Below, in pieces: positions 7,309 to 16,166 of a stretch of 34,876 bases of DNA. Every line of letters begins with the position of its first letter. The stretch's first letter is position 1. Source of the DNA: Cyanobacteria bacterium SIG27 (GTDB lineage: Bacteria > Cyanobacteriota > Vampirovibrionia > Gastranaerophilales > Gastranaerophilaceae); the NCBI GenBank assembly GCA_015152565.1, contig SUTT01000020.1, positions 1-34,876 of the forward strand. The letters run 5' to 3'. The position numbers and the translations under genes were made by a program. The notes beneath the pieces were generated by a model. That model worked only from the letters and a program-made list of their open reading frames with translations. It was not told the DNA's origin and did not search any database.

Positions 7309-9369
7309 ATGAAAAAGAAATTAAATATTGATTTAACTACCCAAAACAAGCTAATTATCGCAGCCCTCGTTATTTCAACCTCATTAATCGTAGCAATTTC
7401 TTTTTGGGCAGTTAATAGAGTAAAGATAGAATTAGATGAAAGTTATAGAAGTTTTGGGCAACTTCTCACAAAAACGCTTGCCGTACAGAATTATGAAATA
7501 ACCCAAGCAGCAACAAACCCTGCTGCATTAAATTCGGTTAAAGCACATGTTCATTCAATTTTGGGCTCAACAAGTGATATATCTTATATTACTTTTAAAA
7601 ATAAAGCTGGCGAAGTAATTTATACTACAATAGAAGCCTATAATAAACGTGCTAAAAACACTGATACTCTTATGTCTTCTCCAATTCAAGACAGTAATGG
7701 AAAAGTTGTAGGACAAGTTGAAATTGGTTTATCTGCAGATTTAGCAAAAGGCGTAACTAATACCACCAAAAATTCAATGTTTTGGGTTTTTAGCGCAGTC
7801 TGGCTTGTTTTCACCCTTGTTATTTTAGGAAACGCTTTTTTAATTAGAAGAGAACTAACTCTTTTACACCATGGTGTTAAAGAAATTGAACAAGGCAAAT
7901 TTGGTACAGTGTTAGACTATAACCAAGCATCGGGTGAAATTAAAGAATTGTTTGACGCTTTTAATGAAATGTCTAAAAAGCTTCATAACTATGAAGAACA
8001 AAATATTGACCAACTGACTTTAGAAAGAAATAAGCTTGAAGCTGTTTTAATGAGCATTGCAAATGGTGTAGTTGTTTGTGATAATTATGATAAAATTTCA
8101 ATAATTAATTCATCCGCTCAAAGAATATTAAACTCTACACAAAAAGAAATCTTGAATACATCAATTCAAAATTATTGCGATACAACAGGAGAGTTGTGTT
8201 TTAAAGATAAAATTACTCAATTTAAAAACACTCCACTTGATATCATTGAAAAGAAACCATTGGAGTTTAATGTTAATGTTGATAAAAGAATTATTAAATC
8301 AATTATTTCTCCAATGTATTCAAAAATGCATGATTATCTTGGTTATATTATTGTTTTAATTGATGTAACCAAAGAAGCAGAAGTTGATAAACTTAAAAAT
8401 GATTTCATTTCAAATGTTTCACATGAATTAAGGACTCCTGTTACAATTTTGAGCTCTTATGCTGATACATTGTATAACTATGGTTCTGAATTTAACTATG
8501 AAGAACAAAAAGAATTTATTGGAACAATTAATCAAGAAGTAATTAGATTAAACACAATGGTTAATGATATTCTTGATTTTTCAAGATTGCAATCAGATAA
8601 AACCCTTGAAATGGAAAAACAAGATATCACATCAACCATTGAAAAAATTACAAATAGTCATAGAGTATTGGCTGATGAAAAAAATATTTCAATGACATTT
8701 ATCAAAGAAGACAGTTTGCCTTTGATTTCATATAATTCTCAAAGTATCGAAAGAGTTATGAGTAATTTAATTACAAATGCGATTAAATATTCTCCTAATG
8801 ATTCTAGAATTAAAATTAGAGCAGAAATTGCACGTGATGATAATTTCTTAGAAGTTACCGTTGAGGACAATGGAATGGGAATTGCTCCTGAACATCAAAA
8901 AATGATTTTTGAAAGATTTTATCGAATTGAAAATCAAGTTCATACAGTAAAAGGCACGGGTCTTGGCTTACATCTAGTTAAAGTAGCAATTGAAAAACAC
9001 CACGGCGGTAAAGTCTTTGTTAAATCAAAATTAAATGAAGGCTCAACTTTTGGTTTTTGGTTGCCTATTCAAAAAGATGATATTAAAAATGCGCCATTTC
9101 CCGAAAAATCCGACACATATCAAGAATTAAAAATTGAAAAATTAGAAGACTATAATACAAAAGCAAAACTTGATAATGAATTTGTAGGAATAAAGCAAGA
9201 ACAAGACGAGCTTGAAAAACCAAAACAAGAAAAATATAACCTTGTTTTTGACGAGATTAATTCAAACAACAATAACCCTATAAGAAAAGATACTCTTGTT
9301 TCTCAAGCAGTCAAAGAAGACACACAAGAAGATGAGTGGGAAATTAGTTTTGAAGTAAGAGATAATTAG
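7309..9369 (+). CDS. Membrane sensor histidine kinase (HAMP-PAS-HisKA-HATPase), orphan
   Basis: A 686-aa two-component sensor kinase of WalK/PhoR architecture. Helix 1 (about 14-36) and helix 2 (about 157-178) enclose an extracytoplasmic sensor domain of roughly 120 residues. A HAMP linker (about 180-230), a PAS domain (about 240-350) and the HisKA dimerisation domain follow, with the phospho-acceptor H372 in SHELRTP. The ATPase domain shows the N box around N486, D520 in DNGMGI, and the GTGLGLHL G2 box near 549. After the catalytic domain there is an unusual acidic, Lys/Glu/Gln-rich tail of about 100 residues ending EWEISFEVRDN. No response regulator is adjacent, so its partner is elsewhere. 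Its stop overlaps by 4 nt the stop of the convergent DUF3137 gene. The ligand cannot be inferred. Confidence 0.92.
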   Translation: MKKKLNIDLTTQNKLIIAALVISTSLIVAISFWAVNRVKIELDESYRSFGQLLTKTLAVQNYEITQAATNPAALNSVKAHVHSILGSTSDISYITFKNKAGEVIYTTIEAYNKRAKNTDTLMSSPIQDSNGKVVGQVEIGLSADLAKGVTNTTKNSMFWVFSAVWLVFTLVILGNAFLIRRELTLLHHGVKEIEQGKFGTVLDYNQASGEIKELFDAFNEMSKKLHNYEEQNIDQLTLERNKLEAVLMSIANGVVVCDNYDKISIINSSAQRILNSTQKEILNTSIQNYCDTTGELCFKDKITQFKNTPLDIIEKKPLEFNVNVDKRIIKSIISPMYSKMHDYLGYIIVLIDVTKEAEVDKLKNDFISNVSHELRTPVTILSSYADTLYNYGSEFNYEEQKEFIGTINQEVIRLNTMVNDILDFSRLQSDKTLEMEKQDITSTIEKITNSHRVLADEKNISMTFIKEDSLPLISYNSQSIERVMSNLITNAIKYSPNDSRIKIRAEIARDDNFLEVTVEDNGMGIAPEHQKMIFERFYRIENQVHTVKGTGLGLHLVKVAIEKHHGGKVFVKSKLNEGSTFGFWLPIQKDDIKNAPFPEKSDTYQELKIEKLEDYNTKAKLDNEFVGIKQEQDELEKPKQEKYNLVFDEINSNNNNPIRKDTLVSQAVKEDTQEDEWEISFEVRDN

Positions 9370-10472
9370 TATTTTGATAATGTTTCTACTGCTTTAAGCA
9401 TTGTTTCTATTTCATCATAAAAATTATCTATTATTTTTTGACTAAATAAAGTTGTATTTAACTTTCCAATTTCGTATGAGTTTTTATTTGTTGATATCAA
9501 TAAAAACATCTTATTTAAATACACATAGCAGTACAAACCATTTGATTTATATAAAGATTTAAGACTATTTAGTGCTTCAATAAAGGTGGGAGTCAAAATG
9601 TATCTTGCTTCAATTTGATCTAGCGTTTCTATTTTATAGTTTTTATTAAATGCAATATCTTCCAGTTTGTCATTTATATGTTTTTTTCTTGGATTATACT
9701 TTATAGCATAATAAATAAGGGAAACTATTGTTGAAAATAAAAATATTAAAAACCCAACAGTAGTATAAAAAGCATCGGTTTCATATTTTACATTGTAGAT
9801 TGTACTAAATATTAGCCCATAAAGAAGAAAGCCAAAAATTATTGTAAGAACTCCAATCCAAAAGATATATGATAGCATTCTTTTATTTTTTGGAGAATTA
9901 TTTTTTGTAGTAATTACAATTTCGTTTTTAATTTCTTTGTTTAAATCTAACAGTAGCGACACTCCTTTGAACTTTGCAATTGTTGTCCCTGTTTCAAAGT
10001 CTTCACAACTATCTGCTATATGTGAAGTTATTTTATAATCGAACAATTTTGTTGTTTTATTGTTTAAGCTAATTTCAAAGTTATCATCTATAAATAAGCT
10101 GTGTTCATTCATTGATTCGCAATTTAAAAACCCACTTTTTTGAAGCATTCTTCTTAAGGTTGCGGATTCAAAATATTTTTTTATTTCTATATTCTTATAT
10201 TTTTTTAAAAATATCGGTAGACAATTTTCTTTCAGATTTTTGATAAATCTTTTTTCTTCTTCGGTTGTTTCAATACCTAGTTTTGATGCTGCAATTCCAA
10301 AAGGCAAAAATAACCAAGTAAATGCACAATTTTGAAAACCCAAATAAATTATAAGAAAAAGCATAGGGAAAAAAGTAACAATTATCATTACTCTTTTTTT
10401 GTATATTTTTTTTCTTAAAACTTCGTATGGTTTTAAAATATTGTAAAATTCAGGTGATATATCGATATTCAT
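9366..10472 (-). CDS. DUF3137-type membrane protein (paralogue 1)
   Basis: A 368-aa protein of the DUF3137 type, a family of unknown function often found beside LemA. A short N-terminal segment ends in VLRKKIYKKR. One hydrophobic hairpin follows at about 28-62 and a second pair of helices at about 205-265. The C-terminal domain carries the signature shared by all five paralogues in the window: LED.AF.K.YKIETLDQIEARYILTP.FIEALN, then an aromatic-Cys strand and a final helix. It is the second gene of a two-gene unit, 17 nt after its sister, with an AGGAA ribosome site about 9 nt before the ATG. Its stop overlaps that of the histidine kinase. Catalytic residues are not evident; a membrane-anchored scaffold or sensor is only a guess. 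Confidence 0.75.
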   Translation of the reverse strand: MNIDISPEFYNILKPYEVLRKKIYKKRVMIIVTFFPMLFLIIYLGFQNCAFTWLFLPFGIAASKLGIETTEEEKRFIKNLKENCLPIFLKKYKNIEIKKYFESATLRRMLQKSGFLNCESMNEHSLFIDDNFEISLNNKTTKLFDYKITSHIADSCEDFETGTTIAKFKGVSLLLDLNKEIKNEIVITTKNNSPKNKRMLSYIFWIGVLTIIFGFLLYGLIFSTIYNVKYETDAFYTTVGFLIFLFSTIVSLIYYAIKYNPRKKHINDKLEDIAFNKNYKIETLDQIEARYILTPTFIEALNSLKSLYKSNGLYCYVYLNKMFLLISTNKNSYEIGKLNTTLFSQKIIDNFYDEIETMLKAVETLSKY

Positions 10473-10489
10473 AATCTAATTTCCTGTTC

Positions 10490-11674
10490 TTATAGTTTTT
10501 TATCTGAATTAAAATATTCAATAATATCATAAATTGCATTAATTTCATCAAATAGATTTTTAAAGTTTTTAGGTTCTAGTAAGTTTCTGTTTATATACCC
10601 AATTTCAAAAAGGTTTTTCTTTGTTGAAATTGCAAACATGATTTTATCGTCATAAAAAGAACATTTTACTTTATTTGATTTAAATGCTATTTTTAAATTT
10701 AAAAATTTTTCTATAAATGCTGGAGTTACAATACAACGAGCTTCTATTTGATTTTCAGAATGTACATGAAATTTTTTTTCAAATTTTACATCTTCTAAAA
10801 TAATTTGCTCTTGCTTTTTTAGTTCTTTAGAATATTCTTTTATTGCAAAAACAAAAATACGTATCAAAAATCCAAATATAATAATTGCTATAGAAAAAAA
10901 TATAATTCCTGCACATGTAAGCGTTAAAAAAGCTACAAAATTTCCTGTTGGATTTATAGAGTCATACATTTGTGGAATAATGGATAAAAAACCTAAACCG
11001 CTGAATAAATATTCAAAAAATCCAAATAAAATTGGTACAAGTATTATACCAAAAACAACCATTCCTATTTTATAACTATCTCTTCCGATTAAATCTCTTT
11101 TTGTTGAAATAACTGCTCTGGTTTCAACTTTTTTATTTTGATTAAATTCTAGAATAATTCCTTTGAAATTAAGCATTTTAATTTCGCAAACTTTAAAATC
11201 GATGTCTTTGTGTTTTCCAAAAAAGCAATCGTCTATATTTTCTTGGTTAAAACTGGCAAACAAACCACTTTTTTCTAATTCGCTTTCTTCAAATATTTTT
11301 ACTTTGTTTACCCATCTTATATCACCAAAAGCTTTTATAATTTTAATTAAAAAATCTTTTTTTAAATTTAATTTAAAAGCATTTATTTTTTCATTCGTTT
11401 TGTAATTAAAGTTGGGGATTAATGTCGCTAGAAATGGTATTGTAAAAAGAATACATATAATAGCTAAAGCGATATGCTGTGAAAAAGCTATATAGAAAAT
11501 GCAGCTTGTATAAATTGCAAAAAAAATTGTGTTTGGAATAATTTTTTTAAATATAACTTCTTTGTATAGTCTTTTTCTTAAAACTTCATATCCTTTTAAA
11601 TAAGGAGAAACATCATTTTTGAATATTTCAACAAATTTTTTTTGTTTTTCGGTGTTATTTAAAATTTTACCCAT
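10490..11674 (-). CDS. DUF3137-type membrane protein (paralogue 2)
   Basis: A 394-aa sister of the gene after it. It has the same plan: an N-terminal helical segment (YEVLRKRLYKEV), a helix hairpin at about 48-88, a soluble segment with DDCFFGKHKDIDFKVCEIK, a long pair of membrane helices at about 205-275, and the C-terminal signature LEDVKFEKKFHVHSENQIEARC with VTPAFIEKF. The two proteins resemble each other more than they do the plus-strand copies, as both have the second helix pair. This is the leading gene of the unit. A TATAAT box ends 6 nt before the ATG and there is no Shine-Dalgarno, so the mRNA is probably leaderless. No LemA gene accompanies this pair. Function is unknown. Confidence 0.75.
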   Translation of the reverse strand: MGKILNNTEKQKKFVEIFKNDVSPYLKGYEVLRKRLYKEVIFKKIIPNTIFFAIYTSCIFYIAFSQHIALAIICILFTIPFLATLIPNFNYKTNEKINAFKLNLKKDFLIKIIKAFGDIRWVNKVKIFEESELEKSGLFASFNQENIDDCFFGKHKDIDFKVCEIKMLNFKGIILEFNQNKKVETRAVISTKRDLIGRDSYKIGMVVFGIILVPILFGFFEYLFSGLGFLSIIPQMYDSINPTGNFVAFLTLTCAGIIFFSIAIIIFGFLIRIFVFAIKEYSKELKKQEQIILEDVKFEKKFHVHSENQIEARCIVTPAFIEKFLNLKIAFKSNKVKCSFYDDKIMFAISTKKNLFEIGYINRNLLEPKNFKNLFDEINAIYDIIEYFNSDKKL

Positions 11675-11680
11675 GTAAAA

Positions 11681-11686
11681 ATTATA
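11681..11686 (-). promoter_or_regulatory. -10 box of DUF3137 pair, probably leaderless
   Basis: A perfect TATAAT on the minus strand, 6 nt before the ATG at 11674. The -35 region is weak (TGACTA at 19 nt spacing). No ribosome-binding sequence fits between it and the start. Confidence 0.45.
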
Positions 11687-11753
11687 AGTTTTTTTGAAAA
11701 ATATTTAGTCAGCTATATAATCTATAATTATTTAACTGAAATAAAATAATTTT

Positions 11754-13295
11754 TTAAATTATTGTTTCAATAAGTTCAAATTTAGGATATGTCATTCCTT
11801 TTTCAAATCTGCTTGGTGCTTTTTGAAGTTGTCTTTTTAAAACTTCATCAATTCGAAGTTTTTTGCCATCTAAAATGACATCTTTTTTATCTGCATTTTT
11901 TAAAATTTCACTTCTTCCATCTATTGGAATGAAATTATCAAATGCGCAAGATATTTGTCTATCTGGCTCATAAGCAAAACCATTTTCATCAAACAAAGGT
12001 TCGTTATCTAAATAAATTTGAACTATTCTATATGATTTATCAGCCGAATTACCTTCGCCTACGATTTTAATATTGCTTGAACATTGTAAAAATCTAGAAT
12101 TTTGTTCACCTAAGCTTAAACGTTTTTCAACCGCAGTTGATAAAATGTCTTTTAATTCATAAGGGTTAAATGTTGCTTTTTGAACCGTTGAATCAAATGT
12201 GATTACTTTTCTTGTGTCATAATTTAAAATGTCAGCATTTTCTTTGTAATATAAAGGTACTCTTACGACATTTGAAGCAAAAAATGCAGCATTAACATCA
12301 GAAATTTCTTTTATACCATCTGCAATAAATGTGCCTAGTGCTCCCGGGTGAGCATAAAATTTAGGTAAGTTTAAAGTATGCGGAGCAACAACATCTGAAA
12401 TTCCGGATTTAGCTTCGTAATCTGATATAAGTTCATTAATTCCGCTTTCAAGAGGCAAAGCGCCACTTTCAATTTCTTTTATATTTTTTAGCTCATTTAA
12501 TCTATTTTGAATATTTAAATCCATTTCAAACATGCTTTTTGAAAATACTTTAGGGGTATACATATTTATCATTGGATTGCTTTTTGGATTATCATGGTCA
12601 TGTCCATTAACAATTAAATCAATATCAATCCCTTGATTTTTTGCATATTCAAATAACCTTTCGCTGGTATCCGCATAATCATGATTTAAAACAATAATTG
12701 AATCTGGTTTTTCTTTTTCAATTGCGCTTTTTAATTCTTCAAATGCTTCTTGTTGAGATATAGCTTCAATATCTTTTAAATCAGCCATAATTCTTTTAAC
12801 ACAAAAACCTGTTACAAAAATCCTGTCCCCATCTCTTTCGATTATTGTATAAGGTTTAATCCAAGTAGGGCACTTTCCTGTTTCTTTATCTAGAAAATTT
12901 GCACAAACAACATGGATTCCGCAAGATTCAAAGTCTTTAATGGTATCTTTTAAAAACTCAGGTCCTCTTCTTTTATCATCAGGATTTTTTGGCGCATATT
13001 TATCACGAGATGTGATTGGGTCATTGTTTCCAATTGTCATAACTATTTCAACATTTGGATTTGCTTGTTTAAATTTTTTATATAAATCAACCATTAAATC
13101 TCTTGAATATACACCACCAAACAAATCGCCACAATTCAAAACTAAAATATTGTTGTTACTTTTAGCTTGTTTAGAAATTCTGGATAGCAATTGCGCTTCT
13201 AATCTTGCTTCTTGATGAGAATCGGTTAATGCTCTAATTACAGTTGTACCTTTGAAATTTGGTTTTGTAAAATTATTATTTAATGCGATTTTCAT
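11754..13295 (-). CDS. 5'-nucleotidase-like metallophosphoesterase with F-x-G N-terminus
   Basis: A 513-aa protein of the two-domain 5'-nucleotidase/2',3'-cyclic phosphodiesterase superfamily. The N-terminal metallophosphoesterase domain has D25-S-H27, NCGD57, an LNHD motif near 205 and GHDH near 230 as metal ligands. The usual GNH(D/E) motif reads G-N90-N91-D92, so the catalytic histidine is replaced by Asn. The C-terminal domain (about 310-480) resembles the nucleotidase substrate-binding domain, with FIADGI and FFASNVVRVPL. Family members are normally secreted, but there is no signal peptide; the protein opens with a short segment ending NFKG (F14-G16), as in three neighbours. An AAGGAT ribosome site about 10 nt upstream supports the start. 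Substrate is unknown, and activity may be altered. Confidence 0.8.
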   Translation of the reverse strand: MKIALNNNFTKPNFKGTTVIRALTDSHQEARLEAQLLSRISKQAKSNNNILVLNCGDLFGGVYSRDLMVDLYKKFKQANPNVEIVMTIGNNDPITSRDKYAPKNPDDKRRGPEFLKDTIKDFESCGIHVVCANFLDKETGKCPTWIKPYTIIERDGDRIFVTGFCVKRIMADLKDIEAISQQEAFEELKSAIEKEKPDSIIVLNHDYADTSERLFEYAKNQGIDIDLIVNGHDHDNPKSNPMINMYTPKVFSKSMFEMDLNIQNRLNELKNIKEIESGALPLESGINELISDYEAKSGISDVVAPHTLNLPKFYAHPGALGTFIADGIKEISDVNAAFFASNVVRVPLYYKENADILNYDTRKVITFDSTVQKATFNPYELKDILSTAVEKRLSLGEQNSRFLQCSSNIKIVGEGNSADKSYRIVQIYLDNEPLFDENGFAYEPDRQISCAFDNFIPIDGRSEILKNADKKDVILDGKKLRIDEVLKRQLQKAPSRFEKGMTYPKFELIETII

Positions 13296-13377
13296 GTTTA
13301 ATTATCCTTGTATTTATAAATAAAATCTTTAATTTCATGTGTAAACGGTTTAACTGGTTTATTTGTTTTGCTCTGTG

Positions 13378-13860
13378 TTATTTTTTGCAAACTTTTCCTA
13401 ATCTTTGCATTAAAGTTTCTACATCAGATTTAATTTTTGCACTTTGATGATATTTTAATACATTTTGCGCAAATTCATCAATTTTGCTTCTTGTAAATCT
13501 GCCATTTATAATCACTCTGCTGTCAGGAGAAGCATATCTGCGAGCAAAACTATCAAGACGAGTTTTACCATCATTTTCATATACATCAACAACAAAAAGG
13601 TTTGAATTTTGATCAGTACCTATTGTGCACAAGTCATCTTCATTGGCTTGTTTACAACAAACAAGAAAAGTGTCTTCATGATCGGCTAGAATTTGCAATT
13701 GTTTTGCAACATCTGAATATCTAACTTCGTTATCGTTGTAAATATCATTTCTTTCTTTTAATATCGCCAATGCTTTTGAAGTCTCTGCACTTTGTTTTGA
13801 ATTACCCCAACTAATTTTTCCAAAATTAATTTTTGATATATTTGTGCGTGCAATATTCAT
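13378..13860 (-). CDS. Unknown 160-aa protein with F-x-G N-terminus
   Basis: I do not recognise this protein. The reading frame is open from 13923, but the ATG at 13860 has an AAAGGA ribosome site 7 nt upstream and gives an N-terminus like those of its neighbours, MNIARTNISKINFGK, so I choose that start. The body is soluble and mixed alpha/beta: a helix with AILKERND, a strand FLVCCKQ, a strand-turn NLFVVDVYENDG, an Arg-rich segment, and a C-terminal helix ending RLGKVCKK. There are no membrane helices and no catalytic signature. It lies 82 nt upstream of the phosphoesterase on the same strand, so the two may be co-transcribed. It is preceded by the terminator of the ADP-forming synthetase gene. 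Confidence 0.7.
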   Translation of the reverse strand: MNIARTNISKINFGKISWGNSKQSAETSKALAILKERNDIYNDNEVRYSDVAKQLQILADHEDTFLVCCKQANEDDLCTIGTDQNSNLFVVDVYENDGKTRLDSFARRYASPDSRVIINGRFTRSKIDEFAQNVLKYHQSAKIKSDVETLMQRLGKVCKK

Positions 13861-13932
13861 ATTTGTCCTTTCTTTTGCAGCCTCAACTTTATAAAACATG
13901 TAAATTTTGTTTTTTGCCAGCAAAATTTCAAT

Positions 13933-13963
13933 AAAAAATCCCCTCTTGTTTAAGAGGGGATTT
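13933..13963 (-). terminator. Terminator of the ADP-forming synthetase gene
   Basis: Positions 13936-13947 and 13952-13963 form a perfect 12-bp stem (AAATCCCCTCTT on the minus strand) over a 4-nt loop, followed on the minus strand by a T-rich run. It lies 17 nt past the stop at 13980. Confidence 0.9.
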
Positions 13964-13979
13964 AGTCAATTTCTAATTA

Positions 13980-16142
13980 TTATTGGCAGCAGCCGTGGCA
14001 AGAACCACAAACGCATCCGCCACTTAATTTATCCATTGCTTCTTTAAGACGAACTTTGATACGTCCATCAACAGCGATACCTTCGCCAGTTTTTTCGCTG
14101 ATTAATAATGGGTTAATATCTAATTCATCAATAAATGGATAATCAGTTACTAATTGAGATAATCTCAATAATGTTTCTTGAATTTGATCCATTTGAGCTG
14201 GAGTTGTTCCTCTAGCGCCTTCAAGAAGTTTATATGCTTTAACTGATTTAATCATTTCAGTTGCATCAACATCGGTTAATGGCGCAATTCTGAATGTTAC
14301 ATCTTTCATAACTTCAATAAATACACCACCAAGACCGAACATCATCATTGGACCATATTGTGGGTCAGTTGCGATACCGCAAACCATTTCACGGTTACCT
14401 TTAACCATTTCTTGAATGATAACACCTTCAAGACCGTCTAATAAGCCTTTTTCTTCTAGTTTAGCGATTAAATCGTTATATTCGGCTTTTAACTGTTCTT
14501 CTGATTGAATATTAACTCTTACACCGCCAACATCAGTTTTGTGAGATGTTGTTTTAGAAGTCATTTTCATAACAACCGGATAACCGATTTTGTTGCCGAT
14601 TTCAACAACTTCTTCTAAGTTTGTTGCAAAACCAGATTTACAAACTCTGATACCATAAGCATCTAAAACGTCAATTGATTCACGAGTTGTTAGCTGAGCT
14701 CTTCCTTCGTGGATTGATTGTTTGATAATTTGTTCAGCTTTAGCTCTATCAACGTTGTATGTTGGAATAGAACCAACTGGTCTTTCTTGCCATAATCTTT
14801 GTTGATTTAATCTGTTTAAACCTTCAGCAGCTTCTTCAGCATACATAAAGAATGGCATATTAACTTCCATTTCAGAAAGTTTTGTGAAGAAATCAGAAGT
14901 TGTCATAAATACGCCGATAACAGGTTTTTGTGGGTTTTTAGCTTTGATTTCCATAATAGCTTTAGCTACATCGATATCTTTTAAGCCTAAGAATGGTAGG
15001 TAAATTACCATAATCATATCAACGTTATCATCTGCAATTACTGTTTCAAGCGTTTGCATGTAGTGTTCAATTGGAGCTGAAGCAATCATATCGATTGGGT
15101 TTTTAACAGAAGCTGCAGCAGGCAAGAAGCTTCTTAATTTGTCTTTTGTAGCGTCTGTGATTGGAGCAATTTGCATACCGTATTCGCAAATTGCGTCAGT
15201 TGCCATAATACCAGGACCACCTGAATTTGTAATGATTGCAACTCTATCGCCTTTTGGAATTGGGCAGTTAGAGAAAACTTTTGCTGTTGCAAATAAGTTC
15301 TTTAATGAATATTCTCTAATAACACCTGATTGAGCTAAAAGTGCGTTTGCTGCTTTATCTGCGCCTGCTAATGAGCCTGTGTGAGAACTTGCAGCAGAAG
15401 CTCCAGCGGCACTTCTGCCAGCTTTTAGAGCTACGATTGGTTTCTTTTTAGAAATTCTAGTAGCTAATTTTCTGAAGTTATCTGGGTTTTGAATTGATTC
15501 CATGTAAAGTAAAATTTGTTTTACATCGTCATCATTTTCCCAGTATTCCATTGCAGTTTCAGCGTTAACATCTGCTTGGTTACCAATTGAAATGAATTGA
15601 GCAAAACCAACATTTAAGTCTTTTAAAATATTTAAAATGCCGCCGCCTAAAGCGCCTGATTGAGATACAAAACCGATATCACCTCTGATTGGTAAGCTTT
15701 CAGCAAAAGTAGCGTCCATTGATACTTCAGGGTTTGTGTTTAATACGCCTAAGCAGTTTGGACCAACTAATCTCATTCCGTAAGCTCTGATTTTTTCAAG
15801 TAATTCTTTTTCAGCCTCTGCACCTTCTTTGCCAGATTCTTTAAATCCTGCAGAAATAATACAAATGCCTTTAATTCCTTTTTGATTACATTCGTCGATT
15901 GCAGCTAAAACGAACTTTTGAGGAACGATGATAATTGCAAAATCAACTTCATTTGGGATTTCTAAAACAGAAGTGTATGCTTGAAATCCTTCAATGATAC
16001 CGCCTTTTGGGTTAACTGGATAAATTTCACCTTGGAATTTGTAATCTCTTAATCTTTGCATTACTTCAGAACCAATAGTTTTTGGCTTAGTTGAAGCGCC
16101 AATAACTGCTATTGATTTTGGTTTCATAATTTTACTTAGCAT
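13980..16142 (-). CDS. Acetate--CoA ligase (ADP-forming), fused subunits, with Cys-rich tail
   Basis: This enzyme converts acyl-CoA, ADP and phosphate to acid, CoA and ATP, giving substrate-level ATP from acetyl-CoA. The 720-aa chain fuses the alpha part, a CoA-binding Rossmann domain (AVIGASTKPKTIG near 13, GPNCLG near 128) and ligase domain, to the beta ATP-grasp part (about 490-705). The phosphohistidine is H254 in SHTGSLAG. The protein ends in an unexpected cluster, C710, C712, C715, C718 and C719 (GGCVCGSCHGCCQ), not part of the family core. The ribosome site AAAGGA precedes the chosen ATG by 8 nt. It starts 24 nt after the radical SAM gene, so they form one operon. With NifJ it makes a pyruvate-to-acetate route. 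Acyl specificity is inferred; no GNAT domain is present, so it is not a Pat-type acetyltransferase. Confidence 0.9.
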   Translation of the reverse strand: MLSKIMKPKSIAVIGASTKPKTIGSEVMQRLRDYKFQGEIYPVNPKGGIIEGFQAYTSVLEIPNEVDFAIIIVPQKFVLAAIDECNQKGIKGICIISAGFKESGKEGAEAEKELLEKIRAYGMRLVGPNCLGVLNTNPEVSMDATFAESLPIRGDIGFVSQSGALGGGILNILKDLNVGFAQFISIGNQADVNAETAMEYWENDDDVKQILLYMESIQNPDNFRKLATRISKKKPIVALKAGRSAAGASAASSHTGSLAGADKAANALLAQSGVIREYSLKNLFATAKVFSNCPIPKGDRVAIITNSGGPGIMATDAICEYGMQIAPITDATKDKLRSFLPAAASVKNPIDMIASAPIEHYMQTLETVIADDNVDMIMVIYLPFLGLKDIDVAKAIMEIKAKNPQKPVIGVFMTTSDFFTKLSEMEVNMPFFMYAEEAAEGLNRLNQQRLWQERPVGSIPTYNVDRAKAEQIIKQSIHEGRAQLTTRESIDVLDAYGIRVCKSGFATNLEEVVEIGNKIGYPVVMKMTSKTTSHKTDVGGVRVNIQSEEQLKAEYNDLIAKLEEKGLLDGLEGVIIQEMVKGNREMVCGIATDPQYGPMMMFGLGGVFIEVMKDVTFRIAPLTDVDATEMIKSVKAYKLLEGARGTTPAQMDQIQETLLRLSQLVTDYPFIDELDINPLLISEKTGEGIAVDGRIKVRLKEAMDKLSGGCVCGSCHGCCQ

Positions 16143-16166
16143 TTATTTGTCCTTTCCTCTAGTGTT

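Noticed and set aside
13861-13923. Longer N-terminus for the 160-aa protein
   Set aside because: The AAAGGA site fits the internal ATG at 13860, and the extra residues overlap the promoter region.
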